Origin: Chloroflexota bacterium
GTDB taxonomy: Bacteria; Chloroflexota; Anaerolineae; JAAYEA01
Assembly: GCA_019873665.1 (NCBI GenBank)
Contig: JAIOAV010000003.1
Location: 46,788-110,787 of the forward strand
Reading direction: 5' to 3'
DNA: 64,000 nucleotides
Part shown: positions 29,240 through 37,421 of the stretch, piece by piece
How the letters are laid out: every line of letters starts with the position of its first letter
Numbering within the stretch: the stretch's first letter is position 1
Position numbers and translations under genes: made by a program
Notes under the pieces: model-generated
What the model saw: the letters and a program-made list of their open reading frames with translations, nothing else
Told to the model about the DNA's origin: nothing
Databases searched by the model: none

Positions 29240-30202
29240 ATGGGCACTATCCTGCTGGCCATGGGGCCGGAAAGCCTGGACAAGAGCTACATAGATGCCA
29301 TCCGCGCGCTGGCGCCCGATATGCCACTGCTCATCACACAGGATCACGACGAGATCGCGGCGGCGCTCGATGACATCGAGATCGCCGTGGCGAGCTTTCC
29401 CCGCGATTTGTTGCCCAAAGCGCACCGCTTGCGTTGGTATCAGCAGTGGGGTGCCGGTGCCGACTGGTTGTTGCGGCAGCCAGAGGTTGCCGAGATGGAC
29501 TTTATCCTGACGAACACCTCTGGGGTCCATGCGATTCCGATCAGCGAGCACATTGTGGCGTTCATGCTCGCCTTCACGCGCAACCTGCATCAGGCGATTC
29601 GAGCGCAGGCAAAGCATCAATGGCACAGGATGGCGCGAGAGGAGATGGACGAGCTGGCCGGCAAGACGATGGTGCTGGTGGGCGTCGGTGCCATCGGCGA
29701 GCGCACAGCGTCCCTGGCGCAGGCGCTGGGCATGCGCGTGCTGGGCGTCCGGCGCCACCCGGAGGTGGGCCATCCCGCCATCGCGGCGATGTACGGTGCT
29801 GACCGGCTCATGACGGTGCTGCCGCTTGCCGATTTCCTGGTGCTGACGATCCCACTCACCCTTGAGACCCGCCACATGATCGGCGAAGCAGAGCTGCACG
29901 CCATGAAGCGGAGCGCTATTATCATCAACGTCGGTCGTGGTGGCACCATTGACGAGCAGGCGTTGATCCGCGCGCTGCAAGAAGGACGGATCGCTGGCGC
30001 AGGTCTGGACGTGTTCGAAAGAGAGCCGCTGCCAGCAGATTCGCCGCTGTGGGACATGCCAAATGTGATCATCACGTCTCACTATTCGGGGCGCACGCCA
30101 CGCTACCTGGAACGCGGCATGGAGATCTTTCTGGATAACCTGCGGCGCTATCGGGCGGGCGAGCCATTGCGCAACGTTGTGGACAAGAGGCTGGGGTATT
30201 AG
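29240..30202 (+). CDS. D-isomer 2-hydroxyacid dehydrogenase
   Basis: A 320-residue NAD(P)-dependent dehydrogenase of the D-2-hydroxyacid family (D-lactate, glyoxylate, phosphoglycerate type). The catalytic triad is visible: Arg in INVGRGG, Glu in DVFEREPLP, and a His in VIITSHYSG. The NAD loop GVGAIGERTASLAQALGM and SGVHAIPISEHIVAFMLA are typical. Three ATGs are possible (29207, 29237, 29240); AAGGAG fits the last best. Only seven bases separate its stop from the multiheme cytochrome gene, which suggests cotranscription; electrons are not necessarily shared. Confidence 0.92.
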   Translation: MGTILLAMGPESLDKSYIDAIRALAPDMPLLITQDHDEIAAALDDIEIAVASFPRDLLPKAHRLRWYQQWGAGADWLLRQPEVAEMDFILTNTSGVHAIPISEHIVAFMLAFTRNLHQAIRAQAKHQWHRMAREEMDELAGKTMVLVGVGAIGERTASLAQALGMRVLGVRRHPEVGHPAIAAMYGADRLMTVLPLADFLVLTIPLTLETRHMIGEAELHAMKRSAIIINVGRGGTIDEQALIRALQEGRIAGAGLDVFEREPLPADSPLWDMPNVIITSHYSGRTPRYLERGMEIFLDNLRRYRAGEPLRNVVDKRLGY

Positions 30203-30209
30203 GCAAACG

Positions 30210-31568
30210 ATGAGAGCTATCAAGGTAGTTATGTTGTTCTGCTGCATCGCGTTGGTCGCCCTGTTGCTGGTGGAGCGGAGTGCCGCGCAGCAGTCATTCC
30301 CCTCATCCGCGTTTACACCGCCAGAGATGTGCGGCCGATGCCATGTGGATATCTACAACCAGTGGTCGCAATCCATCCTGGCAAATGCCTTCACCGATCC
30401 CTTCTACCGGGCGCGCATGGAACATGCCGTGCGCGACACTGATGGAGCGCTAAGCGACTTTTGCATCAGATGCCACAGCCCCATCGGCGTCTTTGCGGGC
30501 GAGCATGTGCCGGTGGATGGCTCTAATATGAGCGATATCGCCACAAAGGGCGTGCAGTGCGACTTTTGCCACACCATCAGCGGCATAGATGGTGTGAGCA
30601 ACGGCAGCTATATCAACACGCCCGGGAACGTGAAGCGCGGGCCCTTTGGGGATTCGGTCTCGCCCTTTCACAACACCGCCTACTCGATACTGCATACGCG
30701 GTCCGAGGTGTGCGGCATCTGCCACGACATCTACAACCCGAACAACGGCCTGCAGATCGAGGCCACATACACCGAGTGGAAAGTGGGGCCGTATGGCAAA
30801 CAGGGTGTTACCTGCCAGGATTGCCACATGACCCCGGGAGTGGGCGTTACCAAGCCAAACCCCGGCCAGGCAGCGATCGGCGGGCCGCAACGTGAACACA
30901 TCTTTACCCACGATTTCACGGGTGGCAACGTCCTCTATGGCAACCGCGAGCTGGCGATCGAGCGACTGCAGGGAGCGGCGCAGTTGGCGCTGAAGCTGCC
31001 TCCTCGCGCGCCGGTGGGTGACGAAGCTCAACTGGAGGTCGTGGTGCGCAATGTTGGCGCCGGGCACTATCTCCCCACCAGCCTCACCTACGTCCGGCAG
31101 ATGTGGCTTGATGTGCGGGTGCGGGATGTCACCGGCAGAGAGTTGCTTGCCGATCAGGTGATGTACAACACGATTCTCGAGGATGCCGACGGCGTACACG
31201 ACGGCACGGTATCATCGTGGCGCGCCGTGCGCATCTACCGCGACTACCGGATTCCGCCGGCAGGCGAGGTGACGGAGCGCTTTGCCCTGACGGTGCCATC
31301 CGACGCGCAGGGGCCGCTCTCCGTGACGGCAGTGCTCAACTATCGCTCTGCTGATCCGACAATGACCGCCGCATATGGAGTCGCCGAGTTCCCGATCATC
31401 GAAATGACCCGCCAGGAGGCGTCGCTGGAGCTGACCGCTGCGTCGCCGGCGGCCAGCGGCATACCTACGGCGATCCTGAGATCGCTCTGGTGGGTGGCGA
31501 CGGCGGCACTGCTGATTGTGTCGCTGGCTACCGTCTTTTGGCAAGATGTCACATCCGGGAAGAAGTGA
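30210..31568 (+). CDS. Membrane-anchored pentaheme c-type cytochrome
   Basis: 452 residues. A hydrophobic signal segment at 5-21 ends in ERSAAQQ and exports the protein. Five CxxCH heme-attachment motifs lie at 41-45 (CGRCH), 85-89 (CIRCH), 117-121 (CDFCH), 168-172 (CGICH) and 202-206 (CQDCH). The heme domain resembles cytochrome c554-type multiheme proteins. A beta-rich domain at about 250-410 follows, then a C-terminal transmembrane helix (ILRSLWWVATAALLIVSLA) with a short basic tail, so the hemes face the outside. The next three genes encode two four-helix membrane proteins and a monoheme c-type protein, suggesting a membrane redox complex. Partner and acceptor unknown. Confidence 0.9.
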   Translation: MRAIKVVMLFCCIALVALLLVERSAAQQSFPSSAFTPPEMCGRCHVDIYNQWSQSILANAFTDPFYRARMEHAVRDTDGALSDFCIRCHSPIGVFAGEHVPVDGSNMSDIATKGVQCDFCHTISGIDGVSNGSYINTPGNVKRGPFGDSVSPFHNTAYSILHTRSEVCGICHDIYNPNNGLQIEATYTEWKVGPYGKQGVTCQDCHMTPGVGVTKPNPGQAAIGGPQREHIFTHDFTGGNVLYGNRELAIERLQGAAQLALKLPPRAPVGDEAQLEVVVRNVGAGHYLPTSLTYVRQMWLDVRVRDVTGRELLADQVMYNTILEDADGVHDGTVSSWRAVRIYRDYRIPPAGEVTERFALTVPSDAQGPLSVTAVLNYRSADPTMTAAYGVAEFPIIEMTRQEASLELTAASPAASGIPTAILRSLWWVATAALLIVSLATVFWQDVTSGKK

Positions 31569-31577
31569 GGTTACGCG

Positions 31578-32015
31578 ATGCTCAATGGCCTGCTCGTCGT
31601 CAAAGGGGTGGTGGCCCTCAGCACCTTTGTTCTGGCGACCATCGCTTTTCTCACCATGATGCAGATGCGACGCAAGATCCCCGCGATCCTGCCCGGGACA
31701 ACGGCGCAATTGCGCCGTTGGCATGTGGTGAGCGGACGGGTGTCGTTTCTGTTGTTTGTTTTCCTCGCGTTTCTCGGCACCGGCCTGGCGCTCTACCTCT
31801 ACCCACCCAGCAGCGTGCGACCCTGGCTGCATGTCATCGTGAGCGTCGCCGCCACAGTGGTTTTCGTGGGCAAGATCATCATCGTGCGCCGCAAGGTGCA
31901 GCCATGGATGCGGCAGTTGCTGGCGGTGGGGATCATCCTGTTTTTGCTGCATCTTGCCATCTTTTTGACGGCGACGATCTGGGCTTTTTGGTTCAAGTTT
32001 ACGGGCGCGCTATAG
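31578..32015 (+). CDS. Four-helix integral membrane protein with conserved-looking histidines
   Basis: 145 residues with about four transmembrane helices (near 7-27, 52-72, 84-101 and 113-137). Histidines occur at helix edges or inside helices: RRWHVVSGR, RPWLHVIVS and FLLHLAIF. They are spaced so that heme b binding, as in cytochrome b561-like proteins, is conceivable. No family is confidently recognised. It starts nine bases after the pentaheme cytochrome and is followed by another small membrane protein, so it is likely a subunit of the same complex, perhaps the quinone-side electron carrier. Confidence 0.75.
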   Translation: MLNGLLVVKGVVALSTFVLATIAFLTMMQMRRKIPAILPGTTAQLRRWHVVSGRVSFLLFVFLAFLGTGLALYLYPPSSVRPWLHVIVSVAATVVFVGKIIIVRRKVQPWMRQLLAVGIILFLLHLAIFLTATIWAFWFKFTGAL

Positions 32016-32028
32016 AGGAGAGAGGCGG

Positions 32029-32415
32029 ATGACACCAGGCTCAGCTCTCTATGCCAATTGGCTGGGTTATTTCAACTCCGCTCTCAGCCTCGCCGTGCTG
32101 GCTGTGGCGGTTGTGACGCTCGCGCGGCGCAGCGCGCAATGGGAACGGTGGGTATTCCCCGGATTGCTAGGTGTGGCGATCACAACCATCGTTGCTACGA
32201 TCGCGGCGCTCTCGGTCTATGCTGTGATCCGCACGCCACCCGCGTTCTATGTGCAGTTCTTTGTCGCCGCCACGCTCTTTACGCTGCTCCTCGCGCTGGC
32301 CGGCTGGCGACAGCTCAACCAGGATGTGCTGTGGTCGGCAGATTCGCGCTGGCTTTACCTGTTTGGTTTAGCGAGCTGCGCCGGGCTGGCCATTGCTCTA
32401 GTATGGATGGGATGA
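32029..32415 (+). CDS. Small four-helix integral membrane protein
   Basis: 128 residues, four predicted transmembrane helices (about 10-31, 42-65, 70-91, 106-126), with few charged residues outside the loops. No family recognised and no heme or metal motif. AGAGAGGCGG precedes the ATG. It lies 13 bp after the previous membrane gene and one base before the monoheme cytochrome gene, so the four genes are clearly cotranscribed. Confidence 0.7.
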   Translation: MTPGSALYANWLGYFNSALSLAVLAVAVVTLARRSAQWERWVFPGLLGVAITTIVATIAALSVYAVIRTPPAFYVQFFVAATLFTLLLALAGWRQLNQDVLWSADSRWLYLFGLASCAGLAIALVWMG

Positions 32416-32416
32416 G

Positions 32417-32881
32417 ATGACAGGAACCGATCAGGCAACAACGGCCAAAGAGCGAGAGTGGAGATGGGGCACGCCGCGGCAGATCGGCCGGCAACTGGCC
32501 TGGGCGCTGCTCGGCGCGGCGCTGTGGGCCATGCTGCTGGGGATCCTGGTCGCGCCGCGCGGCGGGGAGATCACCCCCGTCGCACGTGGGGAAAGGCTGA
32601 CCTGGGATGGGCAGATCTACCCGCTTTTGCAGCGTCGCTGCGTCCTTTGCCACGGCAACTCCGGTGGTCTGAGCCTGGCCAGCTATGAGCAGGCACTACG
32701 GGGTGGAAGAAACGGACCGGTGATTGTTCCTGGCAACGCGGAAGCTAGCCTCCTCTATCGCACGTTGTTGGGGCCGGCGGACGGCATCCCGCAGATGCCG
32801 CTGGGGCAGGCGCAGTTGTCGCCGGAAGAGATTGGCTTCATTCGCGACTGGATCAACCAGTTGCCGGCCGCGAATCCATAG
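32417..32881 (+). CDS. Membrane-anchored monoheme c-type cytochrome (Planctomycete-cytochrome-like domain)
   Basis: 154 residues. An N-terminal transmembrane anchor (LAWALLGAALWAMLLGILVA, about 26-45) is followed by one heme site, CVLCHG, in QRRCVLCHGNSGGLSLASY. The text after it (GPVIVPGNAEASLLYRTLLG, then QMPLG and LSPEEIGFIRDWI) matches the c-type domain called PSCyt1 or cytochrome C in Planctomycetes and Chloroflexi. It would sit on the outer face of the membrane and pass electrons to or from the pentaheme protein. Last gene of the cluster. Confidence 0.85.
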   Translation: MTGTDQATTAKEREWRWGTPRQIGRQLAWALLGAALWAMLLGILVAPRGGEITPVARGERLTWDGQIYPLLQRRCVLCHGNSGGLSLASYEQALRGGRNGPVIVPGNAEASLLYRTLLGPADGIPQMPLGQAQLSPEEIGFIRDWINQLPAANP

Positions 32882-33015
32882 CAACTCGCTCTAGACCGCG
32901 AGGAAGGGGACACAGTGGAGCGCTCGAAGGGGTGCGACATCTGGGCCGCTGGCGAGGCGCATCGGCGGAATCGTGGAGTCAACGGCCGGAGAATATCAGG
33001 AAGGGAAAGTGAAGG

Positions 33016-34170
33016 ATGAAATACCGCAAGTTTGGTAAGCTCGACTGGCAGGTCTCGGCGCTCGGTTTTGGCTGCATGCGCCTTCCCACATTGGGAGAAT
33101 ACGCCAAGATAGACGAGCCAGAGGCTACACGAATGCTTCACCACGCCATTGACCATGGCGTCAACTATGTGGATACCGCCTATGGTTATCATGGCGGGAA
33201 CAGCGAGCGCTTCTTGGGTCGTGCTCTGCAAGGCGAATATCGGCGCAAGGTGCGTCTGGCGACCAAGCTGCCGCCTTGGCACGTGAAGGAAGCCGCCGAT
33301 TTCGATCGGCTGTTCAACGAGCAATTGGAAAAATTGCAGACGGAGCGCCTGGACTTTTATCTGCTCCATTCACTGGATGCCAACTCGTGGCACAAGGTGC
33401 GGGATTTGAGGGTGCGGGAGTGGGCCGAAAAGGAGATCAAGCGGGGTCGCATCGGGCACCTCGGCTTCTCTTTTCACGACAATTATGAAGCATTCCAAGA
33501 GATCATTGACGACTATGATGGTTGGACCTTCTGCCAGATCCAGTACAACTATATGGATATCGAGAACCAGGCTGGAACCAAGGGCTTGCAGTATGCGGCG
33601 GCCAAGGGGTTAGCGGTGGTGGTTATGGAGCCGCTCCTGGGTGGACGGCTCGCCAGGCCGCCGCGGGGGGTGCAAGAGATCTGGGATAGCGCGCCTGGAC
33701 AATGCTCGCCCGTGGGATGGGCGTTCCGCTGGCTCTGGAGCCAGCTGGAAGTCTCGGTGACCCTCAGCGGCATGAGCACCATGGCGCAGGTGGAGGAGAA
33801 CCTGGCTTTGGCTGCGCAGTATGGAGATGCCAGACTGAGCGCGGCGGAGATGGCGCTTGTGGATCGGGTGCGGGAGACCTACCGCAACCTGGTGCCGATC
33901 CCGTGCACACGCTGCGAGTACTGCATGCCATGCCCGAACGGCGTGAACATCCCTGGCAACTTTGCCATGCTCAATGAAGGCGTCATGTATGACGAGTTGG
34001 AGAACAGCCGCAAACGGTATGCGCGCACCAAAGAAGAGGAGCGCGCCAGCGCCTGCATCCAGTGCCAGCTCTGCGAGGAGCTATGCCCGCAGCATATCAA
34101 GATCAGCGAGTGGATGCCGCGCGTGCACGAGATCCTCGGCGAAGGCAAATCGTTGTCGCAGGTTACATAG
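33016..34170 (+). CDS. Aldo/keto reductase with C-terminal iron-sulfur motifs
   Basis: 384 residues. The aldo/keto reductase barrel (1 to about 285) has the tetrad Asp and Tyr in VDTAYGYHGG, Lys in LATKLPPW and His in YLLHSL. The C-terminus adds two cysteine clusters: CTRCEYCMPCP (CxxCxxCxxCP) and CIQCQLCEELCP (CxxCxxCxxxCP), which would bind two 4Fe-4S clusters. This extended form is known among AKRs of anaerobes and Chloroflexota; electrons may come from ferredoxin-like donors as well as NADPH. AGGAAGGG lies before the ATG. It is monocistronic, with a terminator right after. The 134 bp upstream gap holds no clear promoter. Confidence 0.92.
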   Translation: MKYRKFGKLDWQVSALGFGCMRLPTLGEYAKIDEPEATRMLHHAIDHGVNYVDTAYGYHGGNSERFLGRALQGEYRRKVRLATKLPPWHVKEAADFDRLFNEQLEKLQTERLDFYLLHSLDANSWHKVRDLRVREWAEKEIKRGRIGHLGFSFHDNYEAFQEIIDDYDGWTFCQIQYNYMDIENQAGTKGLQYAAAKGLAVVVMEPLLGGRLARPPRGVQEIWDSAPGQCSPVGWAFRWLWSQLEVSVTLSGMSTMAQVEENLALAAQYGDARLSAAEMALVDRVRETYRNLVPIPCTRCEYCMPCPNGVNIPGNFAMLNEGVMYDELENSRKRYARTKEEERASACIQCQLCEELCPQHIKISEWMPRVHEILGEGKSLSQVT

Positions 34171-34181
34171 CGGAGAGTAGA

Positions 34182-34215
34182 GAGGCCGCCGGTAACCATC
34201 CGGCGGCCTCTTTTT
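34182..34215 (+). terminator. Intrinsic terminator after the Fe-S aldo/keto reductase
   Basis: GAGGCCGCCGG-TAACCAT-CCGGCGGCCTC followed by TTTTT: an 11 bp perfect stem. Confidence 0.9.
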
Positions 34216-34250
34216 GTGCCTGCGAGCCGGATCGCCGCACAACGCTCCGG

Positions 34251-34279
34251 TTGCCGTAGCGCTCAAGGTGTGCTATGCT
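34251..34279 (+). promoter_or_regulatory. Promoter of the mannonate-dehydratase-like gene
   Basis: TTGCCG (34251-34256) - 17 bp - TATGCT (34274-34279), with TGC before the -10 box. Confidence 0.6.
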
Positions 34280-34323
34280 GGCCCGAGAGCAGCAAGGATA
34301 CCGATATGAGGAGGAGACAGGCC

Positions 34324-35526
34324 ATGTCCCCGCTGACGATCACAGATATCAGGACGATTCTCACGGCGCCCGCCGGAAGCCGGTTGATCGTGGTCAAGGT
34401 GATCACGTCTGAGCCAGGGCTCTATGGTGTCGGCTGCGCTACCTTTACGCAGCGGCATCTCGCGGTCAAGGTGGCCGTAGATGAGTACCTCAAGCCGCTG
34501 CTGGTAGGCCGCGACCCGCAGCGGATCGAGGATATCTGGCAGACATCATGGGTAAATAGCTACTGGCGAAATGGCCCCGTGCTGAATAATGCCATCTCTG
34601 GCGTGGATATCGCGCTGTGGGATATCAAGGGCAAGCTGGCAGGCATGCCTGTCTATCAGTTGCTCGGCGGCAAGTGTCGCGAGGCTGCGGCGATCTACCG
34701 TCACGCCGATGGCCGTGACGAAAAGGAGCTGGAAGAGAACGTGCGTCGGTATATGGAGGAGGGCTATCATTACATCCGTTGCCAGATAGGCGGCTACGGC
34801 GGGCGCACCCCGATCACCCGCAAGCCGGAAGGAGCGCTCCCCGGCGCGTACTTTGATCCGGTGGCATATGCGCACGCTATCCCCCGGATGTTCGAATACC
34901 TGCGCAGCCAGTTGGGCGACGAGATTGAGCTGCTGCATGATGTGCACGAACGGCTGGAGCCGATCCACGCGGTGCGTCTGGCCAAGGAACTGGAGCGTTT
35001 CCGGCTCTTTTTCCTGGAAGACCCGCTCCCGCCGGAGCAGTCGGAATGGTTCCGCATCATCCGCCAGCAGTGCGCTACACCCATCGCTATGGGCGAGTTG
35101 TTCAATCATCCCCTGGAATGGATCCCGCTGGTCACGAATCGGCTCATTGACTTTGTGCGAGCGCACATCAGCCAACTCGGCGGCATCACGCCGGCGAAGA
35201 AGATGGCCACCATGGCGGAACTGCACGGCATCCGCACGGCGTGGCATGGGCCGGGGGATGTCTCGCCGGTGGGTCATGCCGCTAACCTGCACCTGGATGT
35301 CAGCTCGCAGAACTTTGGCGTGCAAGAGTGGAGTGGCTTTCCCGATCCATTGCCAGAGGTCTTCCCTGGCTGCCCGCAGGTCCGCAACGGCTATATGTAC
35401 CCTAATGACCAACCGGGTCTCGGCATTGACATCAACGAGAAGCTCGCAGCCAAGTACCCGTGTCCAGATGGGCCGCCCACCTGGACGCTCACCCGCACGC
35501 CGGATGGCACGCCGGTCAGACCTTAA
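34324..35526 (+). CDS. Enolase-superfamily dehydratase, D-mannonate dehydratase (ManD/RspA)-like
   Basis: A 400-residue mandelate-racemase-type dehydratase. ManD-like signatures are GVDIALWDIKGKLAGMPVYQLLGGK, LLHDVHERLEP (metal Asp and His), FFLEDPLPPEQ (metal Glu), PIAMGELFNHP (metal Glu), and TAWHGPGDVSPVGHAANLHLD near the C-terminus. The likely reaction is dehydration of a hexonate to 2-keto-3-deoxygluconate. Several RspA/ManD relatives have very low activity, so the substrate is open. The ATG at 34324 with AGGAGG nine bases upstream is preferred over 34306. It is monocistronic, with its own promoter. Confidence 0.9.
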   Translation: MSPLTITDIRTILTAPAGSRLIVVKVITSEPGLYGVGCATFTQRHLAVKVAVDEYLKPLLVGRDPQRIEDIWQTSWVNSYWRNGPVLNNAISGVDIALWDIKGKLAGMPVYQLLGGKCREAAAIYRHADGRDEKELEENVRRYMEEGYHYIRCQIGGYGGRTPITRKPEGALPGAYFDPVAYAHAIPRMFEYLRSQLGDEIELLHDVHERLEPIHAVRLAKELERFRLFFLEDPLPPEQSEWFRIIRQQCATPIAMGELFNHPLEWIPLVTNRLIDFVRAHISQLGGITPAKKMATMAELHGIRTAWHGPGDVSPVGHAANLHLDVSSQNFGVQEWSGFPDPLPEVFPGCPQVRNGYMYPNDQPGLGIDINEKLAAKYPCPDGPPTWTLTRTPDGTPVRP

Positions 35527-35534
35527 CAGCTCAT

Positions 35535-35563
35535 TTGCCAATTATGAGGAATTGTGCTATAGT
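35535..35563 (+). promoter_or_regulatory. Promoter of the cold-shock gene
   Basis: TTGCCA (35535-35540) - 17 bp - TATAGT (35558-35563), TGC before the -10 box. It leaves a leader of about 145 nt before the ATG at 35715, long as is usual for cspA-type mRNAs; no defined thermosensor fold could be assigned. Confidence 0.75.
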
Positions 35564-35714
35564 AAATTTTGTAGGACGTAGTAAGTCGTCGGTTCGAGGC
35601 TCGTCTTTATGACAGGCTACTCAGTGCCAGTAATGACGGTGGTTTCCCCAGCTCTAGATCCAGGCTCGTACTCCGCCCTACTGTGATCACATAGCAGGAA
35701 GGAGGGATCGAGCA

Positions 35715-35924
35715 ATGGCCGAAAGAATTACGGGCACCGTCAAATGGTTCAACGCCACCAAGGGCTACGGTTTCATCGAGCGTGAAGGCGGGAAAGATGT
35801 TTTCGTGCATTATTCCGCCATTCGCGGCAGTGGCTTCAAGTCTTTGCAGGAAGGCGATCGTGTCGAATTCACGATCGAGACCAGCCCCAAGGGCCCAGCC
35901 GCCGCTGACGTCGTCAAGCTCTAG
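35715..35924 (+). CDS. Cold-shock protein, single CSD
   Basis: 69 residues, a single nucleic-acid-binding cold-shock domain. RNP1 is KGYGFIERE and RNP2 is DVFVHYSAI; it starts with [15 protein letters not shown], as in CspA-type RNA chaperones. GGAAGGAGGG precedes the ATG. It is monocistronic, with a promoter, a long leader and a perfect terminator palindrome. Confidence 0.97.
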   Translation: MAERITGTVKWFNATKGYGFIEREGGKDVFVHYSAIRGSGFKSLQEGDRVEFTIETSPKGPAAADVVKL

Positions 35925-35943
35925 GACGACTGCCGAATAAGAC

Positions 35944-35973
35944 AAGCCCCAGAAGAGCTCTTCTGGGGCTTTT
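35944..35973 (+). terminator. Intrinsic terminator after the cold-shock gene
   Basis: AAGCCCCAGAAGA-GC-TCTTCTGGGGCTT then TT: a nearly perfect palindrome with a T-rich 3' side. Confidence 0.85.
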
Positions 35974-36011
35974 CGTTACCATATCTCCGTGCGACATCAC
36001 CGCCGTATCCC

Positions 36012-36040
36012 TTGGCTTGAACCGCGCAATCACGTATAAT
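36012..36040 (+). promoter_or_regulatory. Promoter of lgt
   Basis: TTGGCT (36012-36017) - 17 bp - TATAAT (36035-36040), 31 bp before the GTG start. Confidence 0.6.
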
Positions 36041-36071
36041 AGCAGTCGAGATCATCGCTGAGGAGGCACCC

Positions 36072-36923
36072 GTGGGAGGACCCAAAATCGCTTTCCGCAT
36101 CGGCCCATTGGCCATTGCTTGGTATGGCATTATCTTGGTTTTTGCGGCCATCGTCGCGGCGTATGTGGCAGAACGCGAGGCCAAGCGGCGAGGAGATGAC
36201 CCAGAGCATGTCTGGAATGCGTTCCTGCTCTGCCTCCTCTTTGGTGTGATTGGCGCTCGCCTCTACCATGTCATTTCCAGCCTGGATTACTATATCCAGC
36301 ACCCGATGCAGATCCTAAACACACGTGCAGGCGGATTGGGGATCATCGGTGCGGTCATCGGCGGCGCCATCGGCCTCTGGATCTATACCAAGCGCGCCAA
36401 GCTGAACTTCTGGCATTGGGCTGACATCGCCGTGCCCGGCCTCTTGCTGGCACAGGCCATCGGTCGGTGGGGAAACTATGTCAATCATGAGCTCTATGGC
36501 TATCCAACCACGCTGCCCTGGGGCATCTATATACCGCCAGCCTACCGCCTGCCCGGTTTCGAGAACTATGAGCGATTTCACCCGACCTTCCTGTACGAGT
36601 CGCTCTGGAATCTGGCTGGCTTCTTGCTGGCGCTCTACATCGCCCGCCGCTTTGCGCGGTGGCTGCGCGATGGGGACCTGTTCTTCTTCTACGGCGTCTA
36701 CTACTCCATAGGCCGTTTCATCATCGAGTTCCAGCGGCCCGACGCTTGGACCATTGGCCCTCTCGCTACCGCGCAGTGGATCTCGATTGTAACCGCGGTG
36801 GCGTGCGCCGTTATCCTCTACCTGCGCCATCGGCAGCCGCTGCCCGCCCCAGCCATCACAGAGACATCAGCTCAGGAGACGGCGGGCAGCGAGTCGCGAA
36901 CGACGCCGCAGGATCAACTCTGA
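36072..36923 (+). CDS. lgt: Prolipoprotein diacylglyceryl transferase
   Basis: A 283-residue integral membrane enzyme that moves diacylglycerol from phosphatidylglycerol to the lipobox cysteine of prolipoproteins. The Lgt signature GRWGNYVNHELYG is complete, and HPTFLYESLWN and the late YYSIGRFIIEFQRPD are typical. About seven transmembrane helices. Translation starts at GTG 36072 after GAGGAGG; the ATG codons downstream are too far in. The 3' end overlaps the convergent gene on the minus strand by 10 bp. Confidence 0.96.
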   Translation: MGGPKIAFRIGPLAIAWYGIILVFAAIVAAYVAEREAKRRGDDPEHVWNAFLLCLLFGVIGARLYHVISSLDYYIQHPMQILNTRAGGLGIIGAVIGGAIGLWIYTKRAKLNFWHWADIAVPGLLLAQAIGRWGNYVNHELYGYPTTLPWGIYIPPAYRLPGFENYERFHPTFLYESLWNLAGFLLALYIARRFARWLRDGDLFFFYGVYYSIGRFIIEFQRPDAWTIGPLATAQWISIVTAVACAVILYLRHRQPLPAPAITETSAQETAGSESRTTPQDQL

Positions 36924-37234
36924 CCCTCGTCTGCCGGCCCACCGGCCAGCGAGGAACCGATCCGACGGATGGACTCGTGAAAATAGGTGTGCATGACATC
37001 ATCGCTACCGCCGGGCATCCACCAGCGATAGAGGTAAGACATGCCACAACGCGGGCACTGCAGTAGCTCCTCGGGTCGCTCGCCAAGGCGCTGTGATGGT
37101 GGCGCATTGACAGAGACCAGATGCATCACCGCCTCCGGGAAAAGCTGCGCCGTAGCACCCTCATTCCACGTCTGAGGATTCCAGATCTCGATATAGTCTG
37201 CCAAGACGCCGCAGACGGGGCAATCAAGGCTCAT
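36914..37234 (-). CDS. Small zinc-ribbon-like protein of unknown function
   Basis: 106 residues with two CxxC pairs, CPVC at 5-8 and CPRC near 60, spaced to form one zinc ribbon. Between them lie mixed strands and a hydrophobic stretch (AVMHLVSVNAP). The C-terminus is acidic and Gly/Pro-rich. No family recognised. GGAGG stands before the ATG at 37234. It is read towards lgt and overlaps its end, so the mRNAs are antisense to each other there. Confidence 0.8.
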   Translation of the reverse strand: MSLDCPVCGVLADYIEIWNPQTWNEGATAQLFPEAVMHLVSVNAPPSQRLGERPEELLQCPRCGMSYLYRWWMPGGSDDVMHTYFHESIRRIGSSLAGGPADEGQS

Positions 37235-37354
37235 CAGCGCACCTCCAAAAGGGGCTCCCCCGATCCCGGGGCGAGACAAGGCCACATGTCACGATTATGT
37301 TCACGATCCATGCCGCTGTCAACTGCCTGGGCATCAGGGCAATCGCCCTGGCCA

Positions 37355-37383
37355 TTGACGCCTCATATGGGCGGTGGTACAAT
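37355..37383 (+). promoter_or_regulatory. Promoter of the oxidoreductase-GH4-amidase operon
   Basis: TTGACG (37355-37360) - 17 bp - TACAAT (37378-37383), 39 bp before the ATG. Confidence 0.65.
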
Positions 37384-37421
37384 CACATTAGCTCTTGCCA
37401 AGGCGCTGAGAGGAGGGTATC

